From Mycolicibacterium sp. HK-90 (GTDB lineage Bacteria; Actinomycetota; Actinomycetes; Mycobacteriales; Mycobacteriaceae), in NCBI RefSeq assembly GCF_030486405.1, contig NZ_CP129613.1, positions 3,162,001 through 3,226,000 of the forward strand: a DNA stretch of 64,000 bases. The letters run 5' to 3'. Of the stretch, positions 1 to 9,068 are shown in pieces. The notes beneath the pieces were generated by a model, which did not search any database, was not told the origin of the DNA, and saw nothing but the letters and a program-made list of their open reading frames with translations. Positions within the stretch are counted from its first letter, which is position 1. Every line of letters starts with the position of its first letter. Position numbers and translations under genes: made by a program.

Positions 1-543
1 CGCGATGGCGGTGTTGTTGGTGAACAGGGCGACGATGCTGGTCAGTTCGGCGCGACCGGTCTCGGGGTTGAACCGGGCGCCCACCGGATGCTGCATGAAC
101 GAGTTCGCGGCGATGATGAAGAACGCCGACATGTTCACGGCCAGGGCCACGATCCAGATGCAGGCCAGGTGAACCAGGCGGGGCAGCCGGGACCAGCCGA
201 AGATCCACAGTCCGATGAAGGTGGACTCGAAGAAGAAGGCGACCAGGCCTTCCATCGCCAACGGGGCTCCGAAGATGTCGCCCACGAATCGTGAGTACTC
301 ACTCCAGTTCATGCCGAACTGGAACTCCTGCACGATGCCGGTGGCGACGCCGATGGCGAAGTTGATCAGGAACAGCTTGCCGAAGAACCGGGTCAACCGG
401 TACCAGCTGTCATTTCCGGTGACCACCCACACGGTCTGCATGACAGCGATCAGCGGCGCCAACCCGATGGTCAGCGGTACGAAAATGAAGTGGTAGACGG
501 TGGTGATCCCAAACTGCCACCGCGACACGTCCAAAGCGTCCAT
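1..543 (-). CDS. cydA: Cytochrome bd ubiquinol oxidase subunit I, N-terminal part
   Basis: This is the first 181 codons of CydA, the haem-carrying membrane subunit of the high-affinity quinol oxidase used at low oxygen. The gene runs off the left edge. Translating the minus strand from the ATG at 543 gives MDALDVSRWQFGITTVYHFI, which contains the N-terminal haem-ligand histidine, followed by several hydrophobic membrane segments. The stretch FGMNWSEYSRFVGDIFGAPL is characteristic of CydA helix III. The family is about 480-520 residues long, so roughly 60% is missing. The upstream neighbour on the same strand is an HdeD-like gene 85 bp away. An inverted repeat lies 28 bp before the start. The family call is secure; regulation is not known from sequence. 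Confidence 0.95.
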   Translation of the reverse strand, partial: MDALDVSRWQFGITTVYHFIFVPLTIGLAPLIAVMQTVWVVTGNDSWYRLTRFFGKLFLINFAIGVATGIVQEFQFGMNWSEYSRFVGDIFGAPLAMEGLVAFFFESTFIGLWIFGWSRLPRLVHLACIWIVALAVNMSAFFIIAANSFMQHPVGARFNPETGRAELTSIVALFTNNTAIA

Positions 544-571
544 CTGGCCCTACTTCCGAGGTCTCAGACCA

Positions 572-594
572 ATCTACGACGAAGTGTAGTAGAT
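572..594. promoter_or_regulatory. Inverted repeat upstream of cydA, candidate operator
   Basis: A perfect 6+6 inverted repeat, ATCTAC-N11-GTAGAT, lies 28 bp upstream of the cydA ATG and downstream of the HdeD-like stop. The placement suits an operator or activator site for cydA. The GTAGT/ACTAC half-sites loosely recall BlaI-type operators, but this is only a resemblance. Confidence 0.3.
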
Positions 595-628
595 GGTTGG
601 GGGCCAGGCGTCGATCGTGGCCGGTGTC

Positions 629-1219
629 TTACGTCACCGGCGGCGCCTGGTGTGAGATCGCTGCCTTGAGCTTCTTGGCGTCGCTGCGGATTCCGAAGGC
701 CGAGACGACCTCGAACACGCCGAGGACGATCAGGATGATGCCGGTAACCTGAGTCAGCGCGACCAGACCCTCGAGCGGGGCGACGAACATGACGATGCCT
801 GCGATCACGCTGACGATGCCGACGATGATCTCCCAGATCCGTCCCGGCAGTGAGGCATCCCCGATGGCGGACATCGCCGTCGCGACACCACGGAAGATGA
901 ATCCGACGCCGATCCAGATCGCCAGCAGGTCGATCGAATTCTGCAGGTTGATGAAGCACAGCACGGCCAGCACGAGTGCGGCAGCGCCACCGATGAACAG
1001 CAACACACGTCCGCCGACCGAGGACCGGATGCTGAACGCCAGGACGAGCTGCGAGATACCCGTGATCAACAGGTAGGCGCCAAAGAAGATGGCGGTGACG
1101 AAGATTGCGGCTCCGGGGCGGATGAACACGAGAATTCCCAGGAGGATGGCGAGGATGCCGGTGACCAGTGCCGTCTTCCACAGGTGCGGCAACAAGCTTG
1201 GGGCAGCGGTGGATTCCAT
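629..1219 (-). CDS. HdeD family (DUF308) membrane protein
   Basis: This 196-residue protein is almost entirely hydrophobic, with six probable membrane helices in three hairpin-like pairs, such as TGILAILLGILVFIRPGAA and IIVGIVSVIAGIVMFVAPLE. The repeated glycine-rich helix pairs with P-x-x-A turns are typical of the HdeD/DUF308 family. HdeD is linked to acid resistance in E. coli; in mycobacteria the role is unknown. The ATG at 1219 starts a short soluble N-terminus (MESTAAPSLLPHLWK) and the C-terminus is also polar. It lies upstream of cydA on the same strand and is divergent from the ABC transporter. Family assignment is firm, function is not. Confidence 0.85.
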   Translation of the reverse strand: MESTAAPSLLPHLWKTALVTGILAILLGILVFIRPGAAIFVTAIFFGAYLLITGISQLVLAFSIRSSVGGRVLLFIGGAAALVLAVLCFINLQNSIDLLAIWIGVGFIFRGVATAMSAIGDASLPGRIWEIIVGIVSVIAGIVMFVAPLEGLVALTQVTGIILIVLGVFEVVSAFGIRSDAKKLKAAISHQAPPVT

Positions 1220-1393
1220 GCTCGCAGTGTGGCACAGGCTGGTGCCCTGAACACGGATTTTGCGGTACCGCTGTGGTGTCGGAGCGCGGTCGTTAATGTT
1301 CGGTTACCGAAGCTGCGTCGCCAGTCGGCGACCGTTATCGTCTCCGATTTGGAAGAGGCCGACCGCAGCCGCAGAGAGAGAAATGAGGCAACC

Positions 1394-2305
1394 GTGACAG
1401 TTGGATGTCATCCCCGCCGGAGCAGGATGTTGCGTTTCGCGGTGGTGCTCGCCGCGAGCAGCGCCCTGGCGCTGGCCGGCTGCGCGAACAATACCGAGAC
1501 CGGTGGGTCGGAAACCAAGACCGCGGCCAAGGCTGAGAAGGTCGACGCGATCGCCGATACGTTGCCACCCGAGATCAAGTCGAGCGGCAAGCTGATCGTC
1601 GGCACCGACCCGTCCTATCCGCCCAACGAGTTCAAGGATCCGAGCGGCAAGATCATCGGCTTCGACGTGGAGCTGATGGATGCGGTGGCCGCGACCCTGG
1701 GCCTCACCGCGGAGTACCGGGCGTCGTTGTTCGACAAGATCATCCCGTCGGTCCAGGGCGGCAACTACAACGTCGGCATGTCCTCGTTCACCGATTCCAA
1801 GGAGCGGGAGAAGCAGGTCGACTTCGTCACCTATTTCCAGGCCGGTTCGGCGTGGGCGCAGAAGGTGGGCGCGGGCATCAATCCGGACGACGCGTGCGGC
1901 AAGAAGATCGCGGTGCAGACGGCGACGGTGCAGGACGCCGAGGTGACTGCCCGTGGCGAGAAGTGCGTCCAGGCAGGCAAGCCTGCCATTCGGGTCGTGA
2001 AGTTCGACGATCAGACCGCGGCCACCAGCGCGGTGATGCTCGGCCAGGCCGATGCCATGTCCGCGGATTCGCCGGTCATCGCGTACGCGATCAAGCAGAG
2101 CGACGGCAAGCTGGAGGCCGCGGGGGACATCTTCGATTCCGCGCCCTACGGCTGGGCCGTGCAGAAGAATTCACCGTTGGCTCAATCCCTCAAGCAGGCC
2201 CTGGAGCACCTCATCGAAAGCGGTGCCTACGAGCAGGTCGCCAAGAACTGGGGTGCGGAGAACGGGATGATCGACAAGCCGGCCATCAACGGTGCGATCA
2301 GCTGA
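1394..2305 (+). CDS. Polar amino-acid ABC transporter, substrate-binding lipoprotein
   Basis: This is an extracytoplasmic solute-binding protein of family 3, which captures a polar amino acid and delivers it to the adjacent permease. A signal peptide ends in the lipobox LAGC (residues about 27-30 from this start), so the protein should be lipid-anchored. The mature part shows the family pattern GKLIVGTDPSYPPNEF, GFDVELMDAVA and GWAVQKNSPL. The GTG at 1394 is preceded by GAGG at 1385-1388. An ATG at 1427 preceded by GGAG is an in-frame alternative that still leaves a short signal peptide. The permease starts 7 bp after the stop, so the three transporter genes form one operon. The exact substrate cannot be read from the sequence. 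Confidence 0.9.
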   Translation: MTVGCHPRRSRMLRFAVVLAASSALALAGCANNTETGGSETKTAAKAEKVDAIADTLPPEIKSSGKLIVGTDPSYPPNEFKDPSGKIIGFDVELMDAVAATLGLTAEYRASLFDKIIPSVQGGNYNVGMSSFTDSKEREKQVDFVTYFQAGSAWAQKVGAGINPDDACGKKIAVQTATVQDAEVTARGEKCVQAGKPAIRVVKFDDQTAATSAVMLGQADAMSADSPVIAYAIKQSDGKLEAAGDIFDSAPYGWAVQKNSPLAQSLKQALEHLIESGAYEQVAKNWGAENGMIDKPAINGAIS

Positions 2306-2312
2306 CCTGCCG

Positions 2313-3218
2313 ATGACCGACGCATCGCCACCGCCCGCCATCGACGCCGTCCCACTGAGACATCCGTGGCGGTGGGTGGCGGCGATCGTCATCGTCGCCC
2401 TGCTCGGGTTGTTCCTCTGGGGCGCCGCGACCAACGAGGCCTACGGCTGGGACACCTACGTCAAGTACCTGTTCGACCAACGCATTTCGCAGGCCGCGTG
2501 GAACACCCTGCAGCTGACCATCTACTCGATGGTCCTGGCGCTCGTGCTCGGCGTGCTGCTGGCGGTGATGCGGCTGTCGCCGAACCCGGTGCTCAAGGCC
2601 GTGTCCTGGACGTACCTGTGGATCTTCCGCGGCACGCCGATCTACGTGCAATTGGTGCTGTGGGGCCTGGTCCCCGTGATCTACCAGAACATTCAGCTCG
2701 GTGTGCCGTTCGGCCCGACCCTGTTCGAATTCAGCCTGTCCGATCCGAATGTGTTCTGGTTGGCGGTTCTCGGTCTGGGTCTCAACGAGGCCGCCTACAT
2801 GGCCGAGATCATCCGCGCCGGTATCAACTCCGTGCCCGAGGGCCAGACGGAAGCCTCGGTCGCGCTCGGTATGTCGTGGGAGATGACGATGCGGCGGACG
2901 GTGCTGCCGCAGGCGATGCGGGTCATCATCCCGCCGACGGGCAATGAGTTCATCAGCATGCTGAAGACCACGTCGCTGGTGACCGCCGTTCCGTACAGCT
3001 TCGAATTGTACGGCCGCTCAAAGGATATCGGCGTCGAGCTGTTCCAGCCGGTGCCCCTTCTCCTGGTGGCGTCCACCTGGTACCTGGCGATCACCAGTGT
3101 CCTGATGGTCGGTCAGTACTACCTCGAGCGTTATTACGCGCGGGGTGCGTCGCGCAAGCTGACGTCCAAGCAACTCGAGGCGTTGGCCAAAGCGCAGATG
3201 GGAGAGCCACATCCATGA
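2313..3218 (+). CDS. Polar amino-acid ABC transporter, permease
   Basis: This is a 301-residue inner-membrane permease of the His/Glu/Gln/Arg type. It has an N-terminal helix (about residues 21-40), a periplasmic stretch, and further helices. The conserved EAA loop that contacts the ATPase is visible as [20 protein letters not shown] followed by [19 protein letters not shown]. The ATG at 2313 was chosen because it lies just after the stop of the binding protein; a longer reading from 2292 would overlap that gene. The stop overlaps the start of the ATPase in an ATGA arrangement (3215-3218), so translation is coupled. One permease gene implies a homodimer in the complex. Confidence 0.92.
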   Translation: MTDASPPPAIDAVPLRHPWRWVAAIVIVALLGLFLWGAATNEAYGWDTYVKYLFDQRISQAAWNTLQLTIYSMVLALVLGVLLAVMRLSPNPVLKAVSWTYLWIFRGTPIYVQLVLWGLVPVIYQNIQLGVPFGPTLFEFSLSDPNVFWLAVLGLGLNEAAYMAEIIRAGINSVPEGQTEASVALGMSWEMTMRRTVLPQAMRVIIPPTGNEFISMLKTTSLVTAVPYSFELYGRSKDIGVELFQPVPLLLVASTWYLAITSVLMVGQYYLERYYARGASRKLTSKQLEALAKAQMGEPHP

Positions 3219-3985
3219 CCGCCGCCGAACCGATGGTGCGCGCCGAGAGCGTGTGCAAGAACTTCGGCGCCCTGCATGTCCTCAAGGGTGTCACCTTGGA
3301 GGTCGGCAAGGGCGAGGTGCTGTGCATGGTCGGCCCGTCAGGCTCGGGCAAGTCGACGTTTTTGCGCTGCATCAACCATCTTGAGCAGGTCAACGCCGGT
3401 CGTCTGTACGTGGACGGGGACCTGATCGGCTACCACGAACGCGGCGGAAAGCTGCACGAGATGCGGCCGAGGGAGGCCGCCAAACAGCGTCGCGACATCG
3501 GGATGGTGTTCCAGCACTTCAACCTGTTCCCGCACCGCACGGCTCTGGAGAACATCGTCGAAGCGCCCATGCGCGTCAAGAAGGTGAAGAAGGATGCGGC
3601 CCTGGCCCGGGCCAGGGACCTGCTCGATCAGGTGGGGCTGTCGGCCAAGGCCGATGCCTATCCCGCGCAGCTGTCGGGCGGGCAACAGCAACGCGTCGCC
3701 ATCGCCCGGGCACTGGCGATGAACCCGAAACTGATGCTGTTCGACGAGCCGACCTCGGCGCTGGACCCCGAGCTGGTCGGTGAGGTGCTGGCGGTGATCA
3801 AGAAGCTCGCGGGCGAGGGCATGACCATGGTGGTGGTCACCCACGAGATGGGATTCGCCCGTGAGGTCGCCGACAAGCTGGTCTTCATGGACGGCGGTGT
3901 CGTGGTGGAGACCGGCAATCCGCGTGAGGTGATGAGCAACCCGAAACACGAACGCACAAAGGAGTTCCTGTCGAAGGTGATGTAG
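3215..3985 (+). CDS. Polar amino-acid ABC transporter, ATP-binding protein
   Basis: This 256-residue ATPase powers the transporter encoded by the two preceding genes. Walker A is GPSGSGKST (about residues 41-49), the Q-loop is in [19 protein letters not shown], the ABC signature is LSGGQQQR, Walker B is [12 protein letters not shown], and the switch histidine is in [13 protein letters not shown]. This pattern is that of GlnQ/HisP-like ATPases. The family length is about 240-260 residues, so the gene is complete. It overlaps the permease by 4 bp and is the last gene of the operon; the next gene begins 11 bp later but is functionally unrelated. Confidence 0.95.
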   Translation: MTAAEPMVRAESVCKNFGALHVLKGVTLEVGKGEVLCMVGPSGSGKSTFLRCINHLEQVNAGRLYVDGDLIGYHERGGKLHEMRPREAAKQRRDIGMVFQHFNLFPHRTALENIVEAPMRVKKVKKDAALARARDLLDQVGLSAKADAYPAQLSGGQQQRVAIARALAMNPKLMLFDEPTSALDPELVGEVLAVIKKLAGEGMTMVVVTHEMGFAREVADKLVFMDGGVVVETGNPREVMSNPKHERTKEFLSKVM

Positions 3986-3995
3986 CTTCGACGGT

Positions 3996-4850
3996 GTGGC
4001 CTCGGCACGGAACGACGTATTCGTCACGGTCGGCGAGCTTCGTGAGCACATCGTCTCGGGGCGTCCCGTCACCCTGCTGGATGTGCGGTGGACTCTCGCC
4101 GAGCCCGACGGCGAACCGGCCTATCTGACCGGTCATCTGCCCGGCGCCGTGTATGTCTCCCTGGACGACGACCTGGCCGATCACCGGCTCGCCGGCCGCG
4201 GACGCCATCCACTGCCCTCGGGGTCCGACCTGCAGGCGGCGGCACGACGCTGGGGAGTGCGCAAGGGCGTGCCGACCGTCGTGTACGACGACTGGAACCG
4301 GGCCGGTTCGGCCCGGGCCTGGTGGGTGCTGACCGCGGCAGGCATCGACGATGTCCGCATTCTCGACGGTGGCTTGGCCGCCTGGTCGGCGGCCGGTGCG
4401 GACCTGCAGAGCGGCCCGATCACGCCGGTCCCCGGCGATGTCGATGTCATCCATGACGACCTGTACCGCGGCGCCCGCCGTACCCTGACCGCCGAGGAGG
4501 CCGCCGGGGTCGGTGTGCTGCTGGATGCCCGGGCGCCGGAACGGTTCCGCGGCGACGTCGAACCCATGGACCCGGTGGCCGGACACATCCCGGGGGCGGT
4601 CAACCTGCCCAGCACCGAGCTGCTCGCCGGCGACGGCGCCCTGCTTCCGGAGGGCCGGCTGCAGGCGCTGCTCGCCGACCGCGGTGTGATCGGCGCAGCC
4701 GACGTCGGCGCCTACTGCGGATCGGGTGTCACCGCGGCTCTCGCGGTGGCAAGCCTGGCCGCCGCCGGGGTGGACGCGGCGTTGTTCCCGGGCTCCTGGT
4801 CGGAGTGGGCGTCCGATCCGGACCGGCCGGTCGCCCGGGGCGAGAGTTAG
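3996..4850 (+). CDS. Thiosulfate/3-mercaptopyruvate sulfurtransferase (tandem rhodanese)
   Basis: This 284-residue protein has two rhodanese domains: an inactive N-terminal one (about 15-125) and a catalytic C-terminal one (about 160-280). The active-site loop is YCGSGVTAA with the sulfur-carrying cysteine. A CG-S/T-GV-T/S-A loop is typical of mercaptopyruvate sulfurtransferases (SseA-like), whereas thiosulfate-specific enzymes usually have CRKGVT-type loops. Supporting motifs are LLDVRW, TGHLPGAVYVSLD and AGHIPGAVNLPS. The GTG at 3996 is the likely start, 10 bp after the ABC operon, so read-through from that operon is possible. The enzyme is probably cytosolic since no signal peptide is visible. 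Confidence 0.88.
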   Translation: MASARNDVFVTVGELREHIVSGRPVTLLDVRWTLAEPDGEPAYLTGHLPGAVYVSLDDDLADHRLAGRGRHPLPSGSDLQAAARRWGVRKGVPTVVYDDWNRAGSARAWWVLTAAGIDDVRILDGGLAAWSAAGADLQSGPITPVPGDVDVIHDDLYRGARRTLTAEEAAGVGVLLDARAPERFRGDVEPMDPVAGHIPGAVNLPSTELLAGDGALLPEGRLQALLADRGVIGAADVGAYCGSGVTAALAVASLAAAGVDAALFPGSWSEWASDPDRPVARGES

Positions 4851-4905
4851 CCCAGACGCCCGATCGGTGCACCTGAGCGCCGCTCGGCGACTTTATGCTG
4901 GGCAA

Positions 4906-6063
4906 ATGCAGCGTCGCCCGGACCCGGTCACGCCGTTGTGGCGTGCCGCGCAGATCTTTCGGCTGCTGAGCTGCCTGTACGCGCTGGGGTTTCAGCTCGC
5001 GGTCAACGACGATCTGGAGCGGCCGGTGTTCGCCGGTGTGCTGTGTGCGGTGCTGATCGCGTGGAGCATCGCGTGCGCGATCGCCTACCTGCAGGGTTTC
5101 GGACGCCGGCCGTCGTGGGTGATCGCCGAGATCGTGGTGGTCCTGGCCCTGATGCTGTCCACCGAGCTGGTCGCCTCAGAACACTGGATCGCCGACAACC
5201 AGTCCTGGCCCACCACGCTGTGGGCCACCAACGCCACCATCTCGGCGGCACTGCAATTCGGTCCGGTCGGCGGCATGGCGGCCGGGTTGGCGGTGATGGC
5301 CGCCGCGGCCGCATTGAAGGGATACGTCAGCATCAACCTGGGCCGCAACGCGACCATCGTCATCGAGTTGGCAGTGGGCCTGGCGGTCGGAATGGCGGCA
5401 CAGACCGCGCGCCGGGCGCACGCCGAGTTGGAGCGTGCGGTGCGGTTGGCCGCCTCGCTCGAGGAGCGGGAGCGGTTGTCGCGTCGGGTCCACGACGGAG
5501 CCATCCAGGTGCTGGCCCTGGTCTCGCGGAGGGGACGCGAAATCGGCGGTGAGACAGCGCATTTGGCGGAGCTGGCCGGCGAGCAGGAGCGCGCGCTGCG
5601 CAGGCTGGTCAGCGCCCCGGACCCCGATGCGTACAGCGGCGGTGCGACCGACATCGGCGCACTGCTACGGTCCAGGGCCTCCGATCGGGTTTCGGTCAGC
5701 CTGCCCGCGGAACCGGTGCTGCTCGAACACGAAGCCGCTCATGAGTTGTTCGCGGCGGCGAGCAATGCGCTGGACAACGCCGCGGCCCATGCCGGTCCCG
5801 ACGCCCGGGTTTTCGTGCTGCTGGAGGATCTGGGGGATTCGGTGACGGTCAGCATCCGGGACGACGGCGTCGGGATCCACGGCGGTCGGCTCGCCGAGGC
5901 CGTCCGGGAAGGCCATGTGGGAATCGCGAAATCAATTGTGGGACGGATGGATTGGTTGGGAGGGCAGGCGCAGTTGAACACCGCGCCGGGTTGCGGCACG
6001 GAATGGGAGCTGACGTTGCCGCGCTCACCGGGTGATCGCAATGCGATCGAGAAGGGACAGTGA
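4906..6063 (+). CDS. Two-component sensor histidine kinase (MacS/DUF5931-like)
   Basis: This is a 385-residue membrane histidine kinase. The N-terminal half (about 15-175) carries five or six hydrophobic helices and no large extracellular domain, as in the actinobacterial DUF5931 kinases. The dimerisation/phosphoacceptor helix follows with the probable phospho-histidine in ERLSRRVHDGAIQVLALV. The C-terminal ATPase domain has an N-box (NALDNAAAHA) and a G-box (DDGVGIHG). The ATG at 4906 was chosen because it sits just after a clear intergenic gap; the open frame extends further upstream into the sulfurtransferase. The stop TGA overlaps the start of the response regulator by one base, so the pair is co-translated. 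The stimulus is unknown. Confidence 0.88.
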   Translation: MQRRPDPVTPLWRAAQIFRLLSCLYALGFQLAVNDDLERPVFAGVLCAVLIAWSIACAIAYLQGFGRRPSWVIAEIVVVLALMLSTELVASEHWIADNQSWPTTLWATNATISAALQFGPVGGMAAGLAVMAAAAALKGYVSINLGRNATIVIELAVGLAVGMAAQTARRAHAELERAVRLAASLEERERLSRRVHDGAIQVLALVSRRGREIGGETAHLAELAGEQERALRRLVSAPDPDAYSGGATDIGALLRSRASDRVSVSLPAEPVLLEHEAAHELFAAASNALDNAAAHAGPDARVFVLLEDLGDSVTVSIRDDGVGIHGGRLAEAVREGHVGIAKSIVGRMDWLGGQAQLNTAPGCGTEWELTLPRSPGDRNAIEKGQ

Positions 6064-6716
6064 TGAGCGAAGCCGCACTGAAGGTGATGGTCGTAGATGA
6101 CCATCCGATCTGGCGTGACGCGGTGGCGCGTGACCTAGCCGACGAGGGGTTCGAGGTGGTGGCCACGGCCGACGGGGTGGCAGCGGCGCGCAGGCGGGCA
6201 GGGGTGGTGCTGCCCGACGTCGTGGTGATGGACATGAGCCTGGGTGACGGCAGCGGTGCCACGGCCACGGCGGAAGTGCTCACGGTCTCCCCGGCGTCGC
6301 GGGTACTGGTGCTCTCGGCGTCCGACGAGCGCGACGATGTCCTCGAAGCCGTCAAGGCCGGGGCCACCGGCTATCTCGTGAAGAGCGCTTCGAAAGCCGA
6401 ATTGACCGCAGCGGTCCGGGCCACCGCCGAGGGGCGTGCGGTGTTCACGCCGGGATTGGCCGGCCTGGTGCTGGGTGAGTACCGTCGCATCGCGCAGCGG
6501 CCCGACGATGGACCGGCCACCCCGAGCCTGACCGAGCGGGAGACCGAGGTGTTGCGTCATGTGGCAAAAGGACTGACGGCCAAGCAGATCGCCACGCGCC
6601 TGTCCCTGAGCCACCGCACGGTGGAAAACCATGTGCAGGCGACGTTCCGTAAGTTGCAGGTAGCCAACCGCGTCGAACTGGCCCGGTACGCCATCGAGCA
6701 CGGGCTCGACGAGTAG
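6063..6716 (+). CDS. LuxR/NarL-family response regulator
   Basis: This 217-residue DNA-binding regulator is the partner of the preceding histidine kinase. The receiver domain shows the acidic pair VVDDHP, the phosphorylated aspartate in DVVVMDMSLGDGSG, the switch region VLSASDERDDVLEA and the conserved lysine in GYLVKSASK. The C-terminal helix-turn-helix is LTERETEVLRHVAKGLTAKQ with RTVENHVQATFRKL. The ATG at 6063 overlaps the kinase stop (TGATG) and has AAGGGACAG just before it. A GTG at 6060 would add one residue. Targets cannot be deduced, but the adjacent DUF2339 gene is one candidate. Confidence 0.92.
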   Translation: MSEAALKVMVVDDHPIWRDAVARDLADEGFEVVATADGVAAARRRAGVVLPDVVVMDMSLGDGSGATATAEVLTVSPASRVLVLSASDERDDVLEAVKAGATGYLVKSASKAELTAAVRATAEGRAVFTPGLAGLVLGEYRRIAQRPDDGPATPSLTERETEVLRHVAKGLTAKQIATRLSLSHRTVENHVQATFRKLQVANRVELARYAIEHGLDE

Positions 6717-6759
6717 TCCTACTCATCACGGCGGCCGATTCTGTTGCCACGATGACGGC

Positions 6760-8523
6760 ATGAGCGAACCTCATCACGTCGTGCTCGCCCGGATGTCCTC
6801 CGATCTGGCCGCGATCTCGGCATACATGAACCGGGTTTCGGCGGACCTGGGGGAGTTGGGCCGGCTTCTGAATCAGCGTCCGGTGCCCGCGCCGCCCCCG
6901 TTGCCGGCACCCGCGCAACCCGTTGTAGCCCCACCGGCGCCGGCCGTTTCGGTGCCCGTGCCGCGTGAGGACCGGTCGGAGGGCTGGATCGGCAAGGCGC
7001 TGGCGGTGGCCGGGGTGACCGTGACGCTCACCGGGGTGGTGCTCCTGCTGGTGCTCGCCGCCCAGGCCGGCATCCTGCGACCCGAGTTCCGGGTCGCGGC
7101 GGGCGCGGTGCTTGCCGCGGGGCTGGTCGGCGTCGGGCAGTGGCTCTATCGCAGGCCCGGCGGCCGCGTCGGGGCCATCGCCGTGGCGGCGACGGGCGTG
7201 GCCGCCGCGTACATGGATGTGATCGCCGTGACGACGATCTATGACTGGGTGTCGGCGCCGATCGGCCTGGTCATGGCTGCGGCGATCGGCGGCGGGGGCA
7301 TGATGCTGGCGCGGCGGTGGAACACCGAGCATCTGGGGTTGTTGGTGCTGGTGCCCTTGATCGCCCTGGCGCCGATCGTCACCGACGGCGTGACGCTGCT
7401 GTTGATCGGGTTCATGCTGGCCTTGTCCGCCGCCGCGCTGCCGTTCCAGTTCGGCCGGGATTGGCCGTGGTTGCACGCTGCCCGCGTGGCCGCGCCCACC
7501 TTGCCACTGCTGGTCGCGCTGGCGTCGGCGTCGTTCGGCGGCCGCCATGACCTGGTGCTCGTGCTGGCCTGTGCGCTGGCGGCGGTGCTGGCCTTGATGA
7601 GTGGGGTGCTGTTGCTGCGGTGGACCACGAAACCGGCGGCGACGGCGGCGCTGACGGCCGTCGGAGTTCTACCGGTGTTGTGCGTTTCGGCTGCGGTCGA
7701 TCGCGTGGTCGCCGGTCTCACGGTGGCAGCCCTGGCTGCCGCGTTGGTGGCGATCGTGGCGCTGGGCGACCGCTTGCCAGGGGTGAGCGGGGTGGTCCGG
7801 CAGGTGTGGTCGGTGTTGGCGGCGGTCGCCGCATTGGTGGCCGTGCTGGTGGCCTTCGACGGACCGGTGGCCGGGCCCGTGTTGCTCGCCATGGCGGCGG
7901 TGATTGCCGTCGCCGCACGTCGCGAGAGCGTCACCAGGTGGATCGCCATGGGGTTGGCTGCGGTCGGAGGCATGATCTACCTGGACACCGCTGGGCCCGA
8001 CATCCTGGTGTATGCGACGAAGCTCCCTGTGGGACTTATGGTTTCGGTTCTGATCGGCAGCCTTCTGATGGTTGCCGCGGCAGCTGCGGTGGCGTGGTCG
8101 TGGTCGGACGTCGGCGAGGTGGATCACGAGGTGGTCCGGCTGGTGTGGGCGGGCGCGGCCATCGTGGCCGGCTACGCGGTCACCGTGTTCACCGTGACTG
8201 TGGGCGTGGCGATCGGCGGAACCGGTGCCGGGTTCTTCGGCGGGCACATGGCGGCGACCATCGGCTGGATCGCGGTGGCCGCCGGCTTGCTCGGCTATGC
8301 GGCGCGGCGGCCCCGGGCGCAGCGCTCGCTGCCGATCGGGGGCGGGATGGCGCTCGTGGCAGCCGCCATGGCCAAGTTGTTCCTGTTCGACCTCGGGACC
8401 CTCGACGGGATGTTCCGGGTTGCGGTGTTCATCGTGGTCGGTCTGGCGCTGCTGGGCATGGGTGCCGGGTATGCGCGGTTGCTCAACCAACAGGACCAGG
8501 CGGCCGGGCAACCACCCCTGTGA
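6760..8523 (+). CDS. DUF2339 polytopic membrane protein
   Basis: This 587-residue protein has a short amphipathic N-terminus, a proline-rich linker (about 44-75: PAPPPLPAPAQPVVAPPAPA) and then more than a dozen hydrophobic helices to the end. The segment SEGWIGKALAVAGVTVTLTG, followed by many Ala/Val/Gly-rich helices, matches the DUF2339 family of bacterial integral membrane proteins of unknown function. It follows the two-component system by 43 bp on the same strand and could be co-regulated with it. No catalytic motif is visible. The ATG at 6760 is the first of the frame. Confidence 0.82.
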   Translation: MSEPHHVVLARMSSDLAAISAYMNRVSADLGELGRLLNQRPVPAPPPLPAPAQPVVAPPAPAVSVPVPREDRSEGWIGKALAVAGVTVTLTGVVLLLVLAAQAGILRPEFRVAAGAVLAAGLVGVGQWLYRRPGGRVGAIAVAATGVAAAYMDVIAVTTIYDWVSAPIGLVMAAAIGGGGMMLARRWNTEHLGLLVLVPLIALAPIVTDGVTLLLIGFMLALSAAALPFQFGRDWPWLHAARVAAPTLPLLVALASASFGGRHDLVLVLACALAAVLALMSGVLLLRWTTKPAATAALTAVGVLPVLCVSAAVDRVVAGLTVAALAAALVAIVALGDRLPGVSGVVRQVWSVLAAVAALVAVLVAFDGPVAGPVLLAMAAVIAVAARRESVTRWIAMGLAAVGGMIYLDTAGPDILVYATKLPVGLMVSVLIGSLLMVAAAAAVAWSWSDVGEVDHEVVRLVWAGAAIVAGYAVTVFTVTVGVAIGGTGAGFFGGHMAATIGWIAVAAGLLGYAARRPRAQRSLPIGGGMALVAAAMAKLFLFDLGTLDGMFRVAVFIVVGLALLGMGAGYARLLNQQDQAAGQPPL

Positions 8524-8541
8524 GTGTGGCCACATCTCCTC

Positions 8542-8564
8542 TAATCTGGATTGATTCCAGATTA
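8542..8564. promoter_or_regulatory. Perfect 9+9 palindrome before dps, candidate operator
   Basis: TAATCTGGA and its exact reverse complement TCCAGATTA are separated by TTGAT. The site ends 18 bp before the dps ATG, where a repressor would block transcription or translation. The core TGGATTGATTCCA has the short-spaced dyad shape of Fur/PerR-family sites, which would suit an iron- or peroxide-controlled dps, but the regulator is inferred, not shown. Confidence 0.5.
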
Positions 8565-8582
8565 TGGGTCGTTGTGTATGGC

Positions 8583-9068
8583 ATGAGTACACGTCGAATC
8601 GAATCCGATATCCAGGGTCACCAGGCATCCGCTCGGCTGAGCGGACACTTGCAGCAGGTGCTCGTCGATCTGATCGAGCTCGCGCTGCAAGGCAAGCAGG
8701 CGCATTGGAACGTCGTCGGCACGAACTTCCGCGATCTGCATCTGCAGCTCGATGAACTCGTCGATTTCGCGCGCGAAGGCGGCGACACCATCGCCGAGCG
8801 GATGCGCGCGCTGGACGCCGTGCCGGATGGCCGGTCGGACACCGTCGCGGCGACCACCACGCTTCCGGAATTCCCGGGCTATGAACGCAGTACCGATGAG
8901 GTCGTCGATCTCGTCACCACGCGGATCTACGCCACCGCCGGGACCCTCCGCGGGGTGCACGACGCGGTGGATGAGGAGGATCCCAGCACCGCCGACATCC
9001 TGCACCAGTTGATCGACGGGCTCGAGAAGCTGGCCTGGCTGATCAAGTCGGAGAACCGCAAGGTCTAG
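8583..9068 (+). CDS. dps: Dps family DNA-protecting ferritin-like protein
   Basis: This 161-residue protein belongs to the Dps family, which forms 12-subunit cages that oxidise and store iron with peroxide and can bind DNA. The dinuclear ferroxidase residues at subunit interfaces are visible as QAHWNVVGTNF (His) and LQLDELVDFAREGGDTIAER (Asp and Glu in D-x-x-x-D-x-x-x-E spacing). The length matches the second Dps of M. smegmatis (Dps2-like) rather than the longer Dps1. The ATG at 8583 gives MSTRRIESD; the open frame continues far upstream inside the DUF2339 gene and is not real there. A strong palindrome lies 18 bp upstream. Confidence 0.93.
   Translation: MSTRRIESDIQGHQASARLSGHLQQVLVDLIELALQGKQAHWNVVGTNFRDLHLQLDELVDFAREGGDTIAERMRALDAVPDGRSDTVAATTTLPEFPGYERSTDEVVDLVTTRIYATAGTLRGVHDAVDEEDPSTADILHQLIDGLEKLAWLIKSENRKV

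Noticed and set aside
88..496. Two plus-strand frames at the left edge
   Set aside because: They are opposite the clear CydA coding sequence on the minus strand and have no features of their own.
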